Notes: generated from the letters alone by a model not told the origin. 64,000 nt of DNA from Sodiomyces alkalinus F11 (GCF_003711515.1 NW_021167079.1:6194385-6258384); one strand, 5' to 3'; shown: positions 23,554 through 36,700, counted from the stretch's first letter. A program made the numbers and translations.

Positions 23554-25474
23554 TTAATCACCTAGATCATGATACCGTATATGAGCTGACACTGCAAACA
23601 GTGGGATGAAATGTCCACACTGAGCACATTTTGTCGTGCCATCCCCTCCCTCCCACAAAGCCTCAACATCATCGTCTCCATCACCCGATTCAAACCCTTC
23701 CTCCTCGTCGACAGCAACATCTTCGACCTTGGGGCAGTCCTCCTCTCCGGTCAAGCTGGTGTCGACCCTCCACTGTCTAAGCACATCATCCTGCCGCTTG
23801 AACATGATAGAAATATCCCTGCCGACGCTGGTCCCGGCCTGGCTACCACTCGGGATCATATTCGCCACGCAGACATTGATGAGTTGTAAATCCCATATGT
23901 GACCCTTCTCGGGGTGGAGCTTCTTCAGCATCGGGAATAAGGTGTCCGAAGTAAGCCGTTCTGCGATGGTCTCGACGCTCTCTTTTAGACTTAAGACGAA
24001 GTTTGGTAAGGGCTGTGACCGGGACGTCCGGCTGAAGTCCCAATCAGACGTCTCCGCCTTGGCCGGCCATGACCGGATGGAGAGCCGGAGTGTTTTCGGA
24101 TGCGCCATCCACCTTTGGTCCGAGGCCCCATGTTCCGCAGACTCGTGCACCGTGAGCAGATCCACCCGCATCCTCCTCACCAGGGAAGCGGACAGCTTTC
24201 TGAGCTCCTCCTCAATCCGTGTTAGACTGTTAAGGCCCCTGTACGTATCTTCAATGCTGATCTGTGTCGGAAAGTCGCTAGCCTCTTTGACCTCGATATC
24301 GTCTACGCCGTGCAAGAGGTGCCATACTCTCAGTCCTGCACCCTGTTCGGATCCAGGACCTCCCAGCAACGTCTCCAGGCCATAGGGGGAGATGTCGGGA
24401 TGGACTCGGACTGCGTTGGCGGTTAGGGTAGATTCCGAATCAAAACCATCAACCCTCGTGTTCTCGGACAATATCCGTTGCTCCAACAGCCGTGTCGTCT
24501 TGGCACCAATGCCAGGTATTTTGCGTATGTTGTGGGAATCCACAAAATCCAGGACCACAGCATCGTTTAACGACAGAAGCGTGGTTTGATTGCGCGGCTT
24601 GTGTTTACTCCCAGCCAGTTTACTTAGAAGCTTGTTCATGGAGATGCCGCAGCTCGAGGTAAACCCGAACCTCTCTTCCAGCTGGAGGCGCAGATACCAT
24701 GCTAGGTGCGAGCCCAACAACAGGCGGACGTACAGGGGATTCTCGAGAGGCGGTGGTTCCGGGAGAGAGCCGTGTACACAGCCTGCAAGCCTCGTCAGGT
24801 CGCATGGAAAGCCACTCTCTGGATTCTCCTGGGAAAGACAGAAGAACGAATCCGAGAGACAAGATCTATTCAAAAGAGGAACGTTGTAGTTAATGATATC
24901 CGTGACATCTAAGGTATGCACCAGTCAACTTCTATCACGGTGTCAGCGAATATGTTCATCTTACCCATAAACACCTCGTCTAGACCGAGTCTCTCAACTT
25001 TTTGGTTCCACGAGTGGGATCGAAGAAAACTGAATAGTTTCTTGCTCGTATCTCGAAAGGGCGTCAGATCCTCTCCTTCGACAATCACGAGCTCGGGACA
25101 TTCCTCTTGGCCTCGGATATGAGCATGAGCTTCTTGACGCCTCGCGCACGGGCAGCATAGTTGCAGGTGGCTAAGATGCCCTTCTGCTTAACACCCAGTG
25201 GCAGAGATTGCAAAGCCGGATTCTGATTCTCGAAGACTGAGGCATAGAAGCAGTCATAGTCCTAGGGGGTTTGCCAGTGTCAGTGACGTGGACTTTGAGA
25301 GGGCTGACATGTCAAGGAACAGAAAGAATGAAATCAATGGATGCCCGGGATAGAGAAAAAGAGGTCTCATCCTCACGAGAGGAGCGCATAATACGCGAGG
25401 TACAAGCCCGCACTAGGTATTAGAAGACGTACAAAGTGTAGTACGACGGTCGTCTTTCCGCTTGGGCGTTCCAT
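23554..25474 (-). CDS. POLI: DNA polymerase iota-type Y-family polymerase, carrying a 1-nt frameshift
   Basis: Three exons: 25474-25433 (MERPSGKTTVVLHF), 25261-24965 and 24908-23554. Y-family landmarks appear in order: DYDCFYASVFE (metal-binding Asp), CNYAARARGVKK, FSFLRSHSW, RLGLDEVFMDVTDI (catalytic Asp-Glu region), SCGISMNKLLSKLAGSKHKP, the helix-hairpin-helix IRKIPGIGAKTTRLL, a little-finger domain, an acidic linker and a C-terminal zinc finger (CAQCGHF then H-x3-H) like ubiquitin-binding UBZ. Introns are 171 nt and 56 nt, with phases 0 and 1. Exon 2 is 297 nt where phase demands 298: after LISEAKR the frame shifts by one (AGGAATGTCCCG) and then resumes with CPELVIVEGED. About 564 residues would result without it. 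The product bypasses DNA lesions; whether this copy works depends on whether the deletion is real. Confidence 0.85.
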
Positions 25475-27087
25475 GTTGTCGTTTGAATATTAGGTCCATC
25501 CTGAGAGTCGGGATAGCTGTAATATCATTGGCTAAATGCTTCTTCTTCCTACGAAGTACGTGTATCTTACCATGTCATGAGAATGCGGGGAATGTTTGAG
25601 TTGGAAGATCACGGTGGTCCATTAATCAACCAAACCATACACATTCTTGTCACGATCCCCCGCATGGTTTAGGGGATTGTGACAACGGAGTAAGGGTGTT
25701 CCCAGTCCTAGATGTGGTTAAGACGACGTGACACCCTGACCGACGGATACCTAGGTACCGATGTCTATGTCGAAGCTTGAGGACTAGCCGCTCGGGCAGC
25801 TCTGGCTTGTATTCCGTGGAGGTCGTCTGGAATGTATCAACTGCGTGGTGATTATATACAGTCTTACTAATCATGCCCAAATCTGCGCGTGCACTGACCA
25901 TACCATAATACCGCACGGACCATTATTAGTAAGAAAGAGCCAGCACAAACCGTAATTAGTTCCTCTGAGTATTATATGGGGCTTCGCGGTTATGGCGTCT
26001 GTCGAAGTCGTCTTCAATTCACGTTTTCCTTCCGGTATATATTACAGTTCGGCCGCGGCCTACTCCGTGTCGACTGCTCCTCGGAGCCATCATATCGGCG
26101 CTGGGTTGTTTTCGCGTGAAATTTGAGCTTGGTTCGAGGGTTTCCTTCTCCGAAGCGCCCGCCGCGAAAGCCCAATTTACTCGCCCTGTTCCATCGCTTA
26201 TGTCCGATATGGAAGCCGGACAATGGTGCTTCCTTTTGACAGGGGTTTGTTTGACGTGAGAGGACTCATGAGATGATGACAGTCTCAGAAACGATGATCT
26301 CCCTCGGCCCCCAGCAAAAAGGATTAGGCGCCATTGCTTGGCTTTCCCGCCATCTTCGTCGGATGTTCACGAAGTTCCAACAGATAGATCCATCTTCAAT
26401 GAGGCCGCAATTTCTAACGGGGATAAAAAATCACTACGAAGAACAGGGATCAGGGGCACAGTCGGCGCTTGCGAATCCACCCGAGATGCCTGCATTGGTG
26501 GTTGGGCTGTTCAACTTATTAATAGCCAACCACGAGACGAGGATAGACACCAACAATCAACCCCCTCACCCACTGCATGTGCCTCTTACGGCCAACGGCA
26601 CAGGCTCCTTTATGAACCGACACTGATCCTGCTGCCATCGCCCCCGGCAGCGTTCCATTTCCGTTTTGTTTGTTCCCGTATACGTACTCCGCACGCGTCT
26701 ATTTGTCCGTGCCAACGTGTCACATCGCATGCATATGTGGCTAGGCGCGGCGCTTCACCGTGCCTCCGGTGCATGGGTGGTCAGAACTTGAGACTGGCCA
26801 CCTTCAACCCAGGCATTTCAGGAGCGGCATGTACGAAGCAAGCAGTACATATAATCCCTCAATACCTAGATATAACCGCCTGACTGCCCCTCATTTTCAT
26901 GCCCATTCTCCTATCATGTTTTTCCCGCCTTGACTGGCACCATCGTACGGCTGCTTGTTCTGAACATATCACCATCACCCTCCACGCCTTTCTTGCTTGA
27001 GCCCTGGGCCGACACATTTAACCCCAGCTTCGGACTAGTCTTTCCAGATTCAAAGGAAGAATCGAACCGTTCAGGGCTCTTATGATC
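25475..27087. other. Intergenic region between divergent genes
   Basis: 1.6 kb shared upstream region of the polymerase (-) and the low-complexity protein gene (+). Overlapping frames at 26,273-26,883 (117 and 181 residues) are Ser/Pro/Arg-rich and lack motifs; I do not call them. TACGGAGTA-like sites occur at about 25,685 and 26,687. Confidence 0.5.
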
Positions 27088-28200
27088 ATGGCTACTACTC
27101 AGAGCACCTGTAAGAGACCCAAGTTGTCTCTGACCATCAAGCCTTCCAGTAGTCCGAAATCCAGATCGTCTAGGTCCATGTCTGCCGTGGACCCCCAGTC
27201 TCCCACTGCCTTCAATACCCTCTCCAATGTTTATGTCACCGCCATCGAGAGGTCTACGCCCGTCACGGCGATTAATACCTTCCACCAACATTCTCATGAC
27301 ACACAAACCCCACGCATCCTCTCCTTCCCGCAGACGCCGCTCAGTGCAAACACTACCTCGCCAACCCCTATGGAGCTCGCGTTCCCTAGCATCTTGACAT
27401 CGACTCCACCGCTATCGGCAGGACCAACCGAGCCGAGTGACCCGAGTGACCCGCAGAGGTTCACGTTTCCCAAGGCAGATGTACCGAGACTCTCGCTTGT
27501 CACAAACCCGGACCAACCGAAGCCTCGAACGCCGCAACGGAGAGTCACAATCTCCAGTCCCCTCGCATCACAATTCAACCCCCCTTACACACATCCGCGG
27601 TCGCTCCACAGCATTCTCCGCAACTCACCCTTACCTCCGAGAAGCGTCCGGACACCCATGTCGCCGCGTCGCCAATCTTTGCGCTTCCAGCAGAAAACGA
27701 CCCGTCGCGTAGCGTACCACAGCCCTCTTGAACAGACAATCATCACAAACAAATACACAAAGTCGCACATCGACCTCCTAAGCGAGGACCCCTCCCCAAA
27801 CTCCCCTGCCATCCCCAGCACATGTCAGGGGGCCGACATGGTACTGGACCTGACACTCGCCTTTACCGGCGACGAGACCCGGGACGGGGGACAGACTCCG
27901 GGTCCGTTCGAAGAGATGCGGAGACGGATGGCCGGTCTAGCCGCTACATCGCCGCTGTCGCCGTCCGCATCTGGCGGGATCCGAAAGCGGAAACGCAAGG
28001 AGAAGATGCGCCACTGGGCGTGGACCATCGGTCGGGACGACGAGGAAGAAGAAGACGAAGAGGGAGTCAGCGGCGCCATCGCCGCAACCCGGGCGGCGGA
28101 GGCCAGGGCAGCATCCGAGCCGCCCCCTGGTGTGACGCACTTGGTCGAAATACAAGATCGGATGGAGCACAGCGGGGACGAGGATTCTCTCTACAACTAG
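27088..28200 (+). CDS. Conserved filamentous-fungal low-complexity protein, probably nuclear, function unknown
   Basis: A single-exon frame. The first ATG is at 27,082, but I favour the ATG at 27,088 (MATTQSTCKRPKLSLTIKP; 370 residues). Visible features are a basic start, TAFNTLSNVYVTAIER (about 40-55), many Ser/Thr-Pro sites, YHSPLEQTIITNKYTKSHIDLL (about residues 209-230), a basic cluster RKRKRKEKMRHW that could be a nuclear signal, and an acidic DDEEEEDEE patch. Similar fungal proteins exist as I recall, and some carry a glucan 4-alpha-glucosidase label, but nothing here resembles a glycoside hydrolase. No catalytic motif is visible; regulation by proline-directed kinases is only a guess. 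Confidence 0.7.
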   Translation: MATTQSTCKRPKLSLTIKPSSSPKSRSSRSMSAVDPQSPTAFNTLSNVYVTAIERSTPVTAINTFHQHSHDTQTPRILSFPQTPLSANTTSPTPMELAFPSILTSTPPLSAGPTEPSDPSDPQRFTFPKADVPRLSLVTNPDQPKPRTPQRRVTISSPLASQFNPPYTHPRSLHSILRNSPLPPRSVRTPMSPRRQSLRFQQKTTRRVAYHSPLEQTIITNKYTKSHIDLLSEDPSPNSPAIPSTCQGADMVLDLTLAFTGDETRDGGQTPGPFEEMRRRMAGLAATSPLSPSASGGIRKRKRKEKMRHWAWTIGRDDEEEEDEEGVSGAIAATRAAEARAASEPPPGVTHLVEIQDRMEHSGDEDSLYN

Positions 28201-29385
28201 TACGGCGAACTCTAGGACGCCAATACGAGGAACACGCAACGCAAGCCCCGTGATTTCAGCATACGATTTATTTGACCATGGCGGGGAAATGGAATCTGGA
28301 GCAATGAAGCACAAGCGACTGGACTGGTATTTTGGAATGCTTTTCAATGTTGGAAAAATCATTTGCAAGCGCTGCATTTTGTAGGATTTAACTGCCGAAA
28401 TATTTATGAATAATGATGGGTGGGATAACGACTGGAGTTGAGGGCATGACACACACCGGACGAGACGTCGTCCATCGCGAGCCAATCAATTGAGAAGCGC
28501 CTGAAGAATTGCCCTCTCTCTTGGTGCCGTAGTTCAAGTCCAAAATGACGCGTTTGGACGGCAGAGAAATATTTCCGCGCAAGTCAATGGCGAGCCGATC
28601 AGGTCACTGTCCATGTTCTTGAGAAGGCACACGCGATGGAAAGCAGCCGTCTATAGGTCACTACAAGCAGCCATTGACGCTATCCGTAATGTGTTTTCCT
28701 TGTCCAACTTCGTGTACAGCCGTATCGGATTACCCGGTTGGCAACCTGGCGGTATGTGAGTTTCACGAATCGCGGCTACAAGTTGGCTACGAATAAGGCG
28801 AAACGGATCAACAGACGGTAAAGAAGCCAGAGGTTAGCGTTGCTAATCAACCCAAGTAGTGCAATGGGGCGAGCTGAGCTTCGTCTATCTGGATCCATGT
28901 CCCGAGAACTCCATTAGTAGCTAAATCTGGTATCGACAACTTTTGACCTGCTAGTGTGACGCTGCGGCCCCATGTTATTGTGGGGTTGCAGTGTCAGACA
29001 GCAGCTTGGTAACTGACGTCATCGACTCTGATAGCTTTCGAAGCACCCTTCCCGGAGAGCAATTCGTCCTTCGTTATTACGTACTTCTTCTTACCTCTAC
29101 CTTAGGTAGTTCGTACAGACGTCATGGGGGTTCGGGCAGGAAGGAGATACCTGGTTGTAAATATGAAGACGTCGTCACCGACGCTGCGCAAGTTGTTTTC
29201 GTCCATAATACACAACTCCTCTCTTACTCCGTAGATGGGTTTCTTGGCTTCGTTGCCATTGCCATCGATATCGGTGCACTCTTTGTTGCCCGTTAATCTA
29301 TCAGTCACGACTCGAATTTGTCTCCAGCTCATTCCGAGTGACTTGCCCACTCGACAAGTTGGATCGTGGGGGAACATAAGCCAGG
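28201..29385. other. Intergenic region upstream of the mug190-like gene
   Basis: 1.2 kb of normal composition with no supported gene. A plus-strand frame at 28,991-29,296 begins without ATG and has no motif. A CTTACTCCGTA site lies at 29,223-29,233. Confidence 0.5.
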
Positions 29386-32300
29386 ATGTCTGCTCCTAAA
29401 CACGAGCCGCCCATTGGCGGCCAACATTACAGTGGCCAGAATCGGATCCCTAACATCCAGGAGTTCGTCGCTCAGCTTGACAAGGAGAAAGCTGAAAGAG
29501 ACGCCGACATAGAAAAAGATCTGGGCAATAACCAGAAACATGCCGAGGCCAGCGACCATGTCCCGGACCGAAAGAACAAAACTAAAAATACCAAAACAGT
29601 CCGGGACCCGGTTACTGGCAAGGATGTCGAGATCGAGGATGCCCAGACGGATTTCAAAGAAACCGTCGTCAACCCTCAGGTAAGATAGCCTCTCAGTTCA
29701 TTCTAAGAGCTCTGATTTGTTTCTCGTGCCTAATACCGTGGTCACTGTTGCTAGATCTCTGTCCCCAACGAGAACGTAGGAAAGAAGGCTACCGTAGCCA
29801 CTTCCCCTGAGCAGTCCGGGGACGAATACCGGCGAGCCCAGGACATTACTGCTCCGCCAGATCCCGTGGAACCCGGCAGCACGTCCGACGTGCCCATTCA
29901 CAGCGAGAAGACCAACGTTTTGTTCTTCAAGACTCCGAGTGTCAGCTACGAGCCCATGTTTGCGACCCTTGAGAAGCGTGCCAATGTATTATGTCTCGCC
30001 ATCTTCTTCGGCATCATTTTCGTCGGTCAGTTGTTTGGTGGAAGCCTCTGGGGTCTCATCCCGCTGAGCGTGACTGTGGCTTGCGGTGTCTTCCTCTGGG
30101 CCAAGGACGTCATCAGTCAGGGCCGAAATATGGAGTGGTCAAGTGAAAAGGAACGCGGGGAAACGGCCACGATGAACCTGGTACCCGAGTCCGTAGAGGT
30201 GAGATATTCGACTCCGCACACCACGGCCCCATGCCGTGCTAACGGCTGGTAATGCAGTGGCTGAATACTGCGTTGGGAATTATGTGGGGCCTAATCAACC
30301 CCGAGATGTTTGCCGGCGTCGCGGACATGCTGGAAGACGTCATGGTTGCCTCCGTGCCCGGCGTGATCGAGAATGTTCGCGTTGCCGATATTTCCCAGGG
30401 TTCCAACCCGATCCGGGTCCTCAGCCTTCGTGCTCTTCCCGACTCCCACATGCAGGAGGTCAAAGAAGAGACTCGTAAGGAAGAAGAAAAGCATATGGAT
30501 CCAAACGAGCTCGCTGCGATGGAGCAAGCTGGTTCCTACTACAACCTCGAGGCCTCTGTCGCCTATCACGCCAAGCCGTCCGGGTCCGACATCTCTTCCA
30601 AAGCCCGCAATATGGGCATGCAGCTCGTCTTCTACCTGGGTGTGAAGGGCCTTCTGGGCATCCCCTTGCCTGTTTGTAAGTATATCCGAAGTGAGGTTGA
30701 CCGTCGTTCAGACACCTGTCTAATGTCCCTATAGGGGTTGAGCTCCAGGGCCTGGTTGCCACGGTGCGCCTCAGGCTTGAACTTGTTCCCGAGCCACCGT
30801 TCCTTAAGACAATGACTTTTACCCTGATGGGTGTTCCGAAGGTGCAGGCCGGATGCACGCCCATGATTGAAAAAGGCGTCAACATCCTCAAGTTACCCAT
30901 CATCTCGAACTTTGTGAACTGGGCCATTAGAACTGCCGCTTCGATGGTGAGTGAACATATTGGGGAAATAGTCCGACGAGCTTGAAACTAATGCAAATTA
31001 GTACGTCGCTCCCAAAAGTATGACTCTGGACATGGGCAAGATGCTCGTAGGAGACGATATCCAGAAGGACACCCAGGCGCTTGGTATCATCTTCGTTCGG
31101 ATTCACCGTGCCGCTGGCCTAAGCAAGCAAGACCGACGTGGCAGCGAAGCTGGAGGCTCGGATCCATACATCACTGTGGCTTGGAGCAAGTTTGCAAAGC
31201 CCCAGTTTTGCACCCGCGTTATCCAGGATGACCTCAATCCAATTTTCGAAGAGAGCTGTGGCCTCCTGGTCACCGCCGACCTGATTAGGGCTGACGAACA
31301 ACTCGCTGTTGAGCTTTGGGATAGCGATAGGTCTTCCGCCGACGACGTAGTCGGAAAGGTCGAGTTGAGCATACAAAAGCTCATTCAACATCCCGGAAAG
31401 ATGTTCCCGCAGGTTTCTAATCTGCGTGGGGTCAAGGCCGAGAGCGAGATGCCCGGCGAGCTGATCTGGGAAGTGGGCTTCTTCGGCAAGACTCAGTTCC
31501 GCAGGGCTCTCCGGGCCGACGGCCAAAATGAGAGTCTTCCAAAGGAGCTTAGGGATAAGAGAGAACTGCAGGAGGACCACGGCGTCATTGCTACGGCCGA
31601 AGAGGATGCTGTCATTCACACACCTCCCGATCCTCTCTGGCCTTCCGGAATTCTCAGCATTGTAGTTCACCAGATTGTCGGTCTTGAACTGGCTAATGTC
31701 CGCGGATCCAACGGCAATCGCAAAGGTCGCGAGTACGAGCCTGCTCGGCCCGAGGCTGGTGAGGTGAAAGAAGAGTCGAGCAAGACGCTTCCCAGCTCGT
31801 ACTGTACCATCCTAATGAATGACGAACTCGTCTACAAGACGCGAACGAAGGCTGTGTCATCCCATCCCATCTTCAACGCTGGCACAGAGCGCTTTGTGCG
31901 CGACTGGAGAAACTGCATCGTCACTGTCACTGTGCGAGACTCGCGCAATCGCCAGCACGATCCCATCATTGGTCTTGTGCCGTTGAAAGTCTCCGACATC
32001 CTCCAGACGGGCAGCGAGGCTACCCGGTGGTATCCCCTTGATGGAGGCATCGGCTTCGGCCGAATCCGTGTATCCTTGTTATTCCGGTCTGTGGAACTGA
32101 GGCTCCCGCCTTCGCAGCTGGGCTGGGATGTGGGTACTTTCGAGTTCCTGGGCGACACCATCACCTCGTCGGGGTACGGGCATCACAAGACGAAGGTGCG
32201 CCTCCGTACAGGAGGAAGTTCTGCCAGCATCAAACGGGACGCGTGCACGAAAGAACCCGACAAGGATGGTCTCGTCTGGGACCTAAGTGGACATAGCAAA

Positions 32301-33251
32301 CACGACAGGATTCGCCTGCCAGTCCGCTTTCGGTACCGCTCACCCATCTTCTTCGAGTTTTACCCGGCAGGCAGGCGAAAGCCTAACGCGTTTGCTTCCC
32401 TCTGGCTTCAGGACCTGGTGGATTTGGAAGAGCACGATTTCGACATACCGATCTGGAAGTGCGATAACCCTACCCGTCTATCCCAGAATTATGTGACGGA
32501 AGAAACGTGCAAAAATCTTCCGGCCCTGAAGGTGGAGGAGATTGGTCGCCTGAGGTTCCGAGGTCGGTTCTCCACGGGCACTGATCGGGATCACATCAGG
32601 TTCGTGTCAGACAACAACTCCAGGGAGACAATCGAGACATGGGAGGCGTGCTTTGCCGAAGGGGTGCGGCAGGAGGAGGTCCAGACGGAAGTTGCCCCGT
32701 CGACGCAGAAATTGCACGAGGCGTCTCTCACCCAGGGACGAGATGTGCTTGCTCAGGCAGATCCGAAAGAAAAGGAGAAGTGGCTGGCAAAGGACGGTAC
32801 AGATTGGACAGGGGCATTTGGAAAGGACCCCGTGTCTCTCCTCAGTGGCGATCCCGTTGACCTCAATGATACGGAGCGTCATGACGATGAGGGCGAGATG
32901 CACGAGGAGGATAGTGCAAGCGATGTCGACCTGGGAATTTCTGACGCTGACACTGCATCACAGCGCGATTCAACGGCAGGTGAAGACGGGGAGCAGAACC
33001 GCCCGTCCACCAGCAGCGGTGCAGAGAGTCAGTCCCAGGCGGGAAAACCCAACAGCAATAGCCCTGTGCAGGCGTATAAGGATTACAAGGACCGTAGCCG
33101 AGACCTGCATCGGAAGCATAGAGGGCTCATGCAATGGCGACCCATGCGAAATGTCCAGTTCGCGAAAAATGAGGCTCTCTTTGGGATGCGCAAGGTCAAG
33201 AAGATTGGAGCTCTCGATGGACGGAAGCCGGATGTTGAGACGGAAGTTTGA
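29386..33251 (+). CDS. mug190: Mug190-like SMP- and C2-domain protein (tricalbin / extended-synaptotagmin class)
   Basis: Five exons (29386-29679, 29755-30198, 30258-30675, 30735-30946, 31002-33251) with four introns of 75, 59, 59 and 55 nt keep frame through 1,205 residues. The order is a charged N-terminus; a hydrophobic hairpin at about residues 175-213 that should anchor in the ER membrane; an SMP lipid-binding domain (about 240-455; starts WLNTALGIMWGLINPEMF); C2 domain A (about 480-590; GSDPYITVAW, LWDSDRSSADD); C2 domain B (about 670-790); and an acidic/basic C-terminal tail. Proteins of this kind tether the ER to other membranes and move lipids between them; the founder was named in fission yeast as meiotically up-regulated. 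In C2A the loop Asp residues for calcium appear partly kept. The start ATG (AGGATGT) is the first in frame. The neighbouring RRP12 lies head to tail 452 bp downstream. Confidence 0.88.
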
Positions 33252-33703
33252 AGAGTGTTCTTGTAGCTTAATAGTTCGATGTTGTAATTCTAGGCAATGA
33301 ATGTAACGAGAGAAGTTCAACATTTTAATGCCCAAAAACAGTATTTGAGAGGTAGTCGTCAAAACACTTGATTGCATCGGCGGAGTGTACCACGATGATA
33401 ACATTGTCATTGGAAAAGTTCAGGGAGCCGAGCTGACGAGATGATATCTCTACTGTGTGTGTAATGCGTGTATTAATACGGAGTACGCGTACTTTGTATA
33501 GGTACTTATTCGACGGTACTGTGTCTCCCGCTGTGGGCCCTTATCGAAACCCATGCGGGGTGAGTTGGTTGGTGGTCAGCGATAAGGACCTTTTTTTTTC
33601 CTCGTTCCAAAAAAATTGGCGAGTATTTCGGTCGGGGCAATTTGACGGCTTCTGTTGCACGTTACCGCTGTCACCGCCTTGGACCTCGCTCAACGCAGCA
33701 ACC
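33252..33703. promoter_or_regulatory. Intergenic region, mug190-like terminator and RRP12 promoter
   Basis: 452 bp. Contains a TACGGAGTACG site (33,478-33,488) and a T-rich run near 33,590-33,600 about 100 bp before the RRP12 ATG. No canonical TATA box is evident. Confidence 0.5.
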
Positions 33704-36700
33704 ATGGCGACGCCCACCTTAGACGAAAAGCTGGACAAGATCCGGTCACCGGGTCTTCAGAGCCAGAAGAGGGTAAGCACTTGTTAATGTTTCCTTCCTG
33801 TCAACTCACTCGTCTCCCAAACCTAAGCATTCTCTCGCTAACCCGTTGCCCTCCTTGCTCAAAGAGAGTGGTTATTCTCGAGGCGGTCGACGCAACGCTG
33901 AAGGAACAGAATACTGCGCCCACGCCGACGGGATATTTCGCTGCCCTGCTTGGCCTTCTCAACCAGTCCGTAGAGAGCGGCAACGTTAACTCTGAGACGA
34001 CCACGTCGGTGGTCTACCTCCTTGATGTCGTCACTCCATACGCACCGCAACCATTGCTTCGATCCAAGTTTACCCAGATCTTAACGCTCCTGGCGCCCGT
34101 TCTCATCCTCCAAGATGCCGAGCCCATTCTTCTCAGGTCGTCTATTGGGTGCCTGGAGTCCCTGCTTCTTGCCCAAGACACGGCTTCGTGGGATCTAGGG
34201 GTAACCCAAATCGGGCCTCGGCGAGCTGTCGCTGGTCTTCTCAAACTCGCCCTGGACGGCAGGCCCAAAGTCAGAAAGCGCGCTCAAGATGCGCTGAAAC
34301 TAGTCCTCAAAAACCCTCCGCCAAGCCCGTCGCTCGATCATCCCGCCGCCGACATGTGCGCCCACACGGCGCTCTCCACCTTGGAGGAGATGGCGGCCAA
34401 AGTCACGCAGGCGAAGAAACAAAAGAAGTCTTCCGAATCTCCTCATGATCCAGCCTTGATCCATGCGCTGCAGCTGGTCAAGACTGTCGCGTCTGCGAGC
34501 GGCGGTTGGCCAAGCAAGAAAATCGAAAACCTCTGCGAGTTGCTGTTGGGTATCGCGCGGACCGGCAACGAGTATATGACCGTGGCGACCTTTGAGATCT
34601 TCGAGATGATCTTTGAGGGCATGGCGGACGAGGTTGCGTCGGCCAAGCTACCGAGACTGATGGAGATCATCTCCGAATTGCGCCCCGCCGCCAACGATAC
34701 GCAGCTTGTTCCCCCATGGCTCGCCATCCTGTCACGGGGGTATGACGTCTCCGCTCAATTGGAGCCTGAGGAGACATTCCAAAAACTGCCAGATATCTTC
34801 TCCTTGGTTTTGGGCTTCCTCGAGTCACCTGCGCACAATATTCGCATTTCGGCCTCCGAATGTCTTGTGTCCTTCATGGCAAATTGCATTCCTACGTCGG
34901 TCATTCTAGAGCCGTCCGTATATGACGAGAAGACGTTGGAGAAGGTTGCCAAGTTGGTCGAGTCTCTCCTCAACGTCAAATTTCAGGCGGCTTGGATGGA
35001 GAGCTTCAACGTGTTCGGTGCCATGTTCGATGCGCTCAGGTGGAGGGCCCACCCTATGATGCTCAACATCCTCAAAGCTGTGGGTGACCTGCGGAGCACT
35101 GACTCTTTTAACGGGAAAAAGGAAGCCGACGAGGTTATTGGCAAGGCCATCAGGGCAATGGGACCGGAGGCTGTCCTCTCCGTGCTACCCCTAAACCTGG
35201 CTAAACCTGCCAAGGGCCAGCCTGGCCGTGCCTGGATGTTCCCCTTGCTGCGCGACTACATAAGCAACACGAACCTTGGTCATTTCCGGCAAGAAATGGT
35301 GCCTCTGAGCGAACTGATGTTCCAACGAGTTCTAGACCATGGCGAAGCCGAGAAGACGATGGAAGTGAAGATTTTCGAGACGTTGGTGCAGCAAATCTGG
35401 GCGACATTGCCGGGTTATTGCGATCTCCCTCTCGACTTGCGAGAAGCATTTGATCAAAGCTTCGCAGAACTCCTAGCAAACATTCTTTATAAGCAGGTTG
35501 AACTGAGGCTCGAGGTGTGCCGTGCTCTGAGAACACTCATTGAATCCAACCAAGCCATCGCAAAACTGGAGAACGACGCAGACGACATGATTCTTCAGAG
35601 CCGCGTCTCTCGCGAGACGGCCCAGAAGAATTTGGATTACCTCGGCGGATTCGCCGGCAACATGCTGGCCGTGCTCTTCAACGTGTACACCCAAACGCTA
35701 CCGCAGAGCCGCGGTCCGATCCTCCTGTCCATCAACGCATTCCTCAGCGTGACCCCGGCAGAGGAACTCAGAGAGACTTTCGACAAGGTGTGCCAGATGC
35801 TCGCAGCAGAGCTCCAGAAGGAGCCGGAGCAGGCGGAAAAGGCGAAGTCCCAAAAGGGGAAAGAGCCAATGCCCTCAACAAGTAACACGCTGATGGATCT
35901 CATCATAACCATGTCCATCTATCTTCCTCGGGAAAGCTTCGCTGCGCTCTTTGAGATGGCGGCAGTCGTCATTGTGAAGCAAGACGAGCCTCAGTTGCAG
36001 AAGAAGGCGTACAAGCTCATCCCCCGTCTTGCTGAGTCGGAAATTGGGAGACGGGCACTACAGGAGAGGTCGGCTGAATTGCAGAGCCTGCTCCTTTCGA
36101 GTGCGGAGAAAGTGTCGGTCCCTGCACGAAGGGAACGCCTCGCGGCGCTCAATGCCCTTCTTCCCTTCATCCCCGACACGTCGCTCCATTTTATTCCGTC
36201 AATCTTGAGTGAGGTGGTCATCTGCTGCAAGGAGAACAATGAACGCGCCCGCGAGGCGGCGTTCGATCTTTTGATCCAAATGGGCAAGAGGATGACGGAT
36301 GCCAACGGAGCGACCATCGATAATACCAAGGTCCCGCATATGCCGAAAGACGCCCCGCCAGGCACAGCTAACATCGAGGAGTATCTCACCATGGTCAGCG
36401 CAGGTCTCGTTGGCGCTACTCCACACATGATTTCGGCCTCCGTCACCGCGCTCAGTCGTGTACTGTACGAATTCAGGCCAATACTGAGCGAGCAGACTCT
36501 ATCCGACCTGGTGCAGACCATGGATCTTTTCCTGACGTCCAACAACCGAGAAATCGTCAAGAGTGTTCTGGGTTTTGTCAAGATTTGTGTTCTCAGTCTG
36601 CCGACGGAGATGATGCTGAATCGTCTGCCCACGCTGACGCCCAATCTGATCATCTGGAGCCACGAACACAAGGGGAACTTCAAGAGCAAGGTCAAGCACA

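Noticed and set aside
26273..26883. Overlapping plus-strand frames of 117 and 181 residues
   Set aside because: No motif, low-complexity Ser/Pro/Arg composition, and two frames share the same DNA; they lie in the shared promoter region of divergent genes.
28991..29296. 101-residue plus-strand frame
   Set aside because: Its first codon is not ATG, there is no motif, and it ends just before the mug190-like gene.
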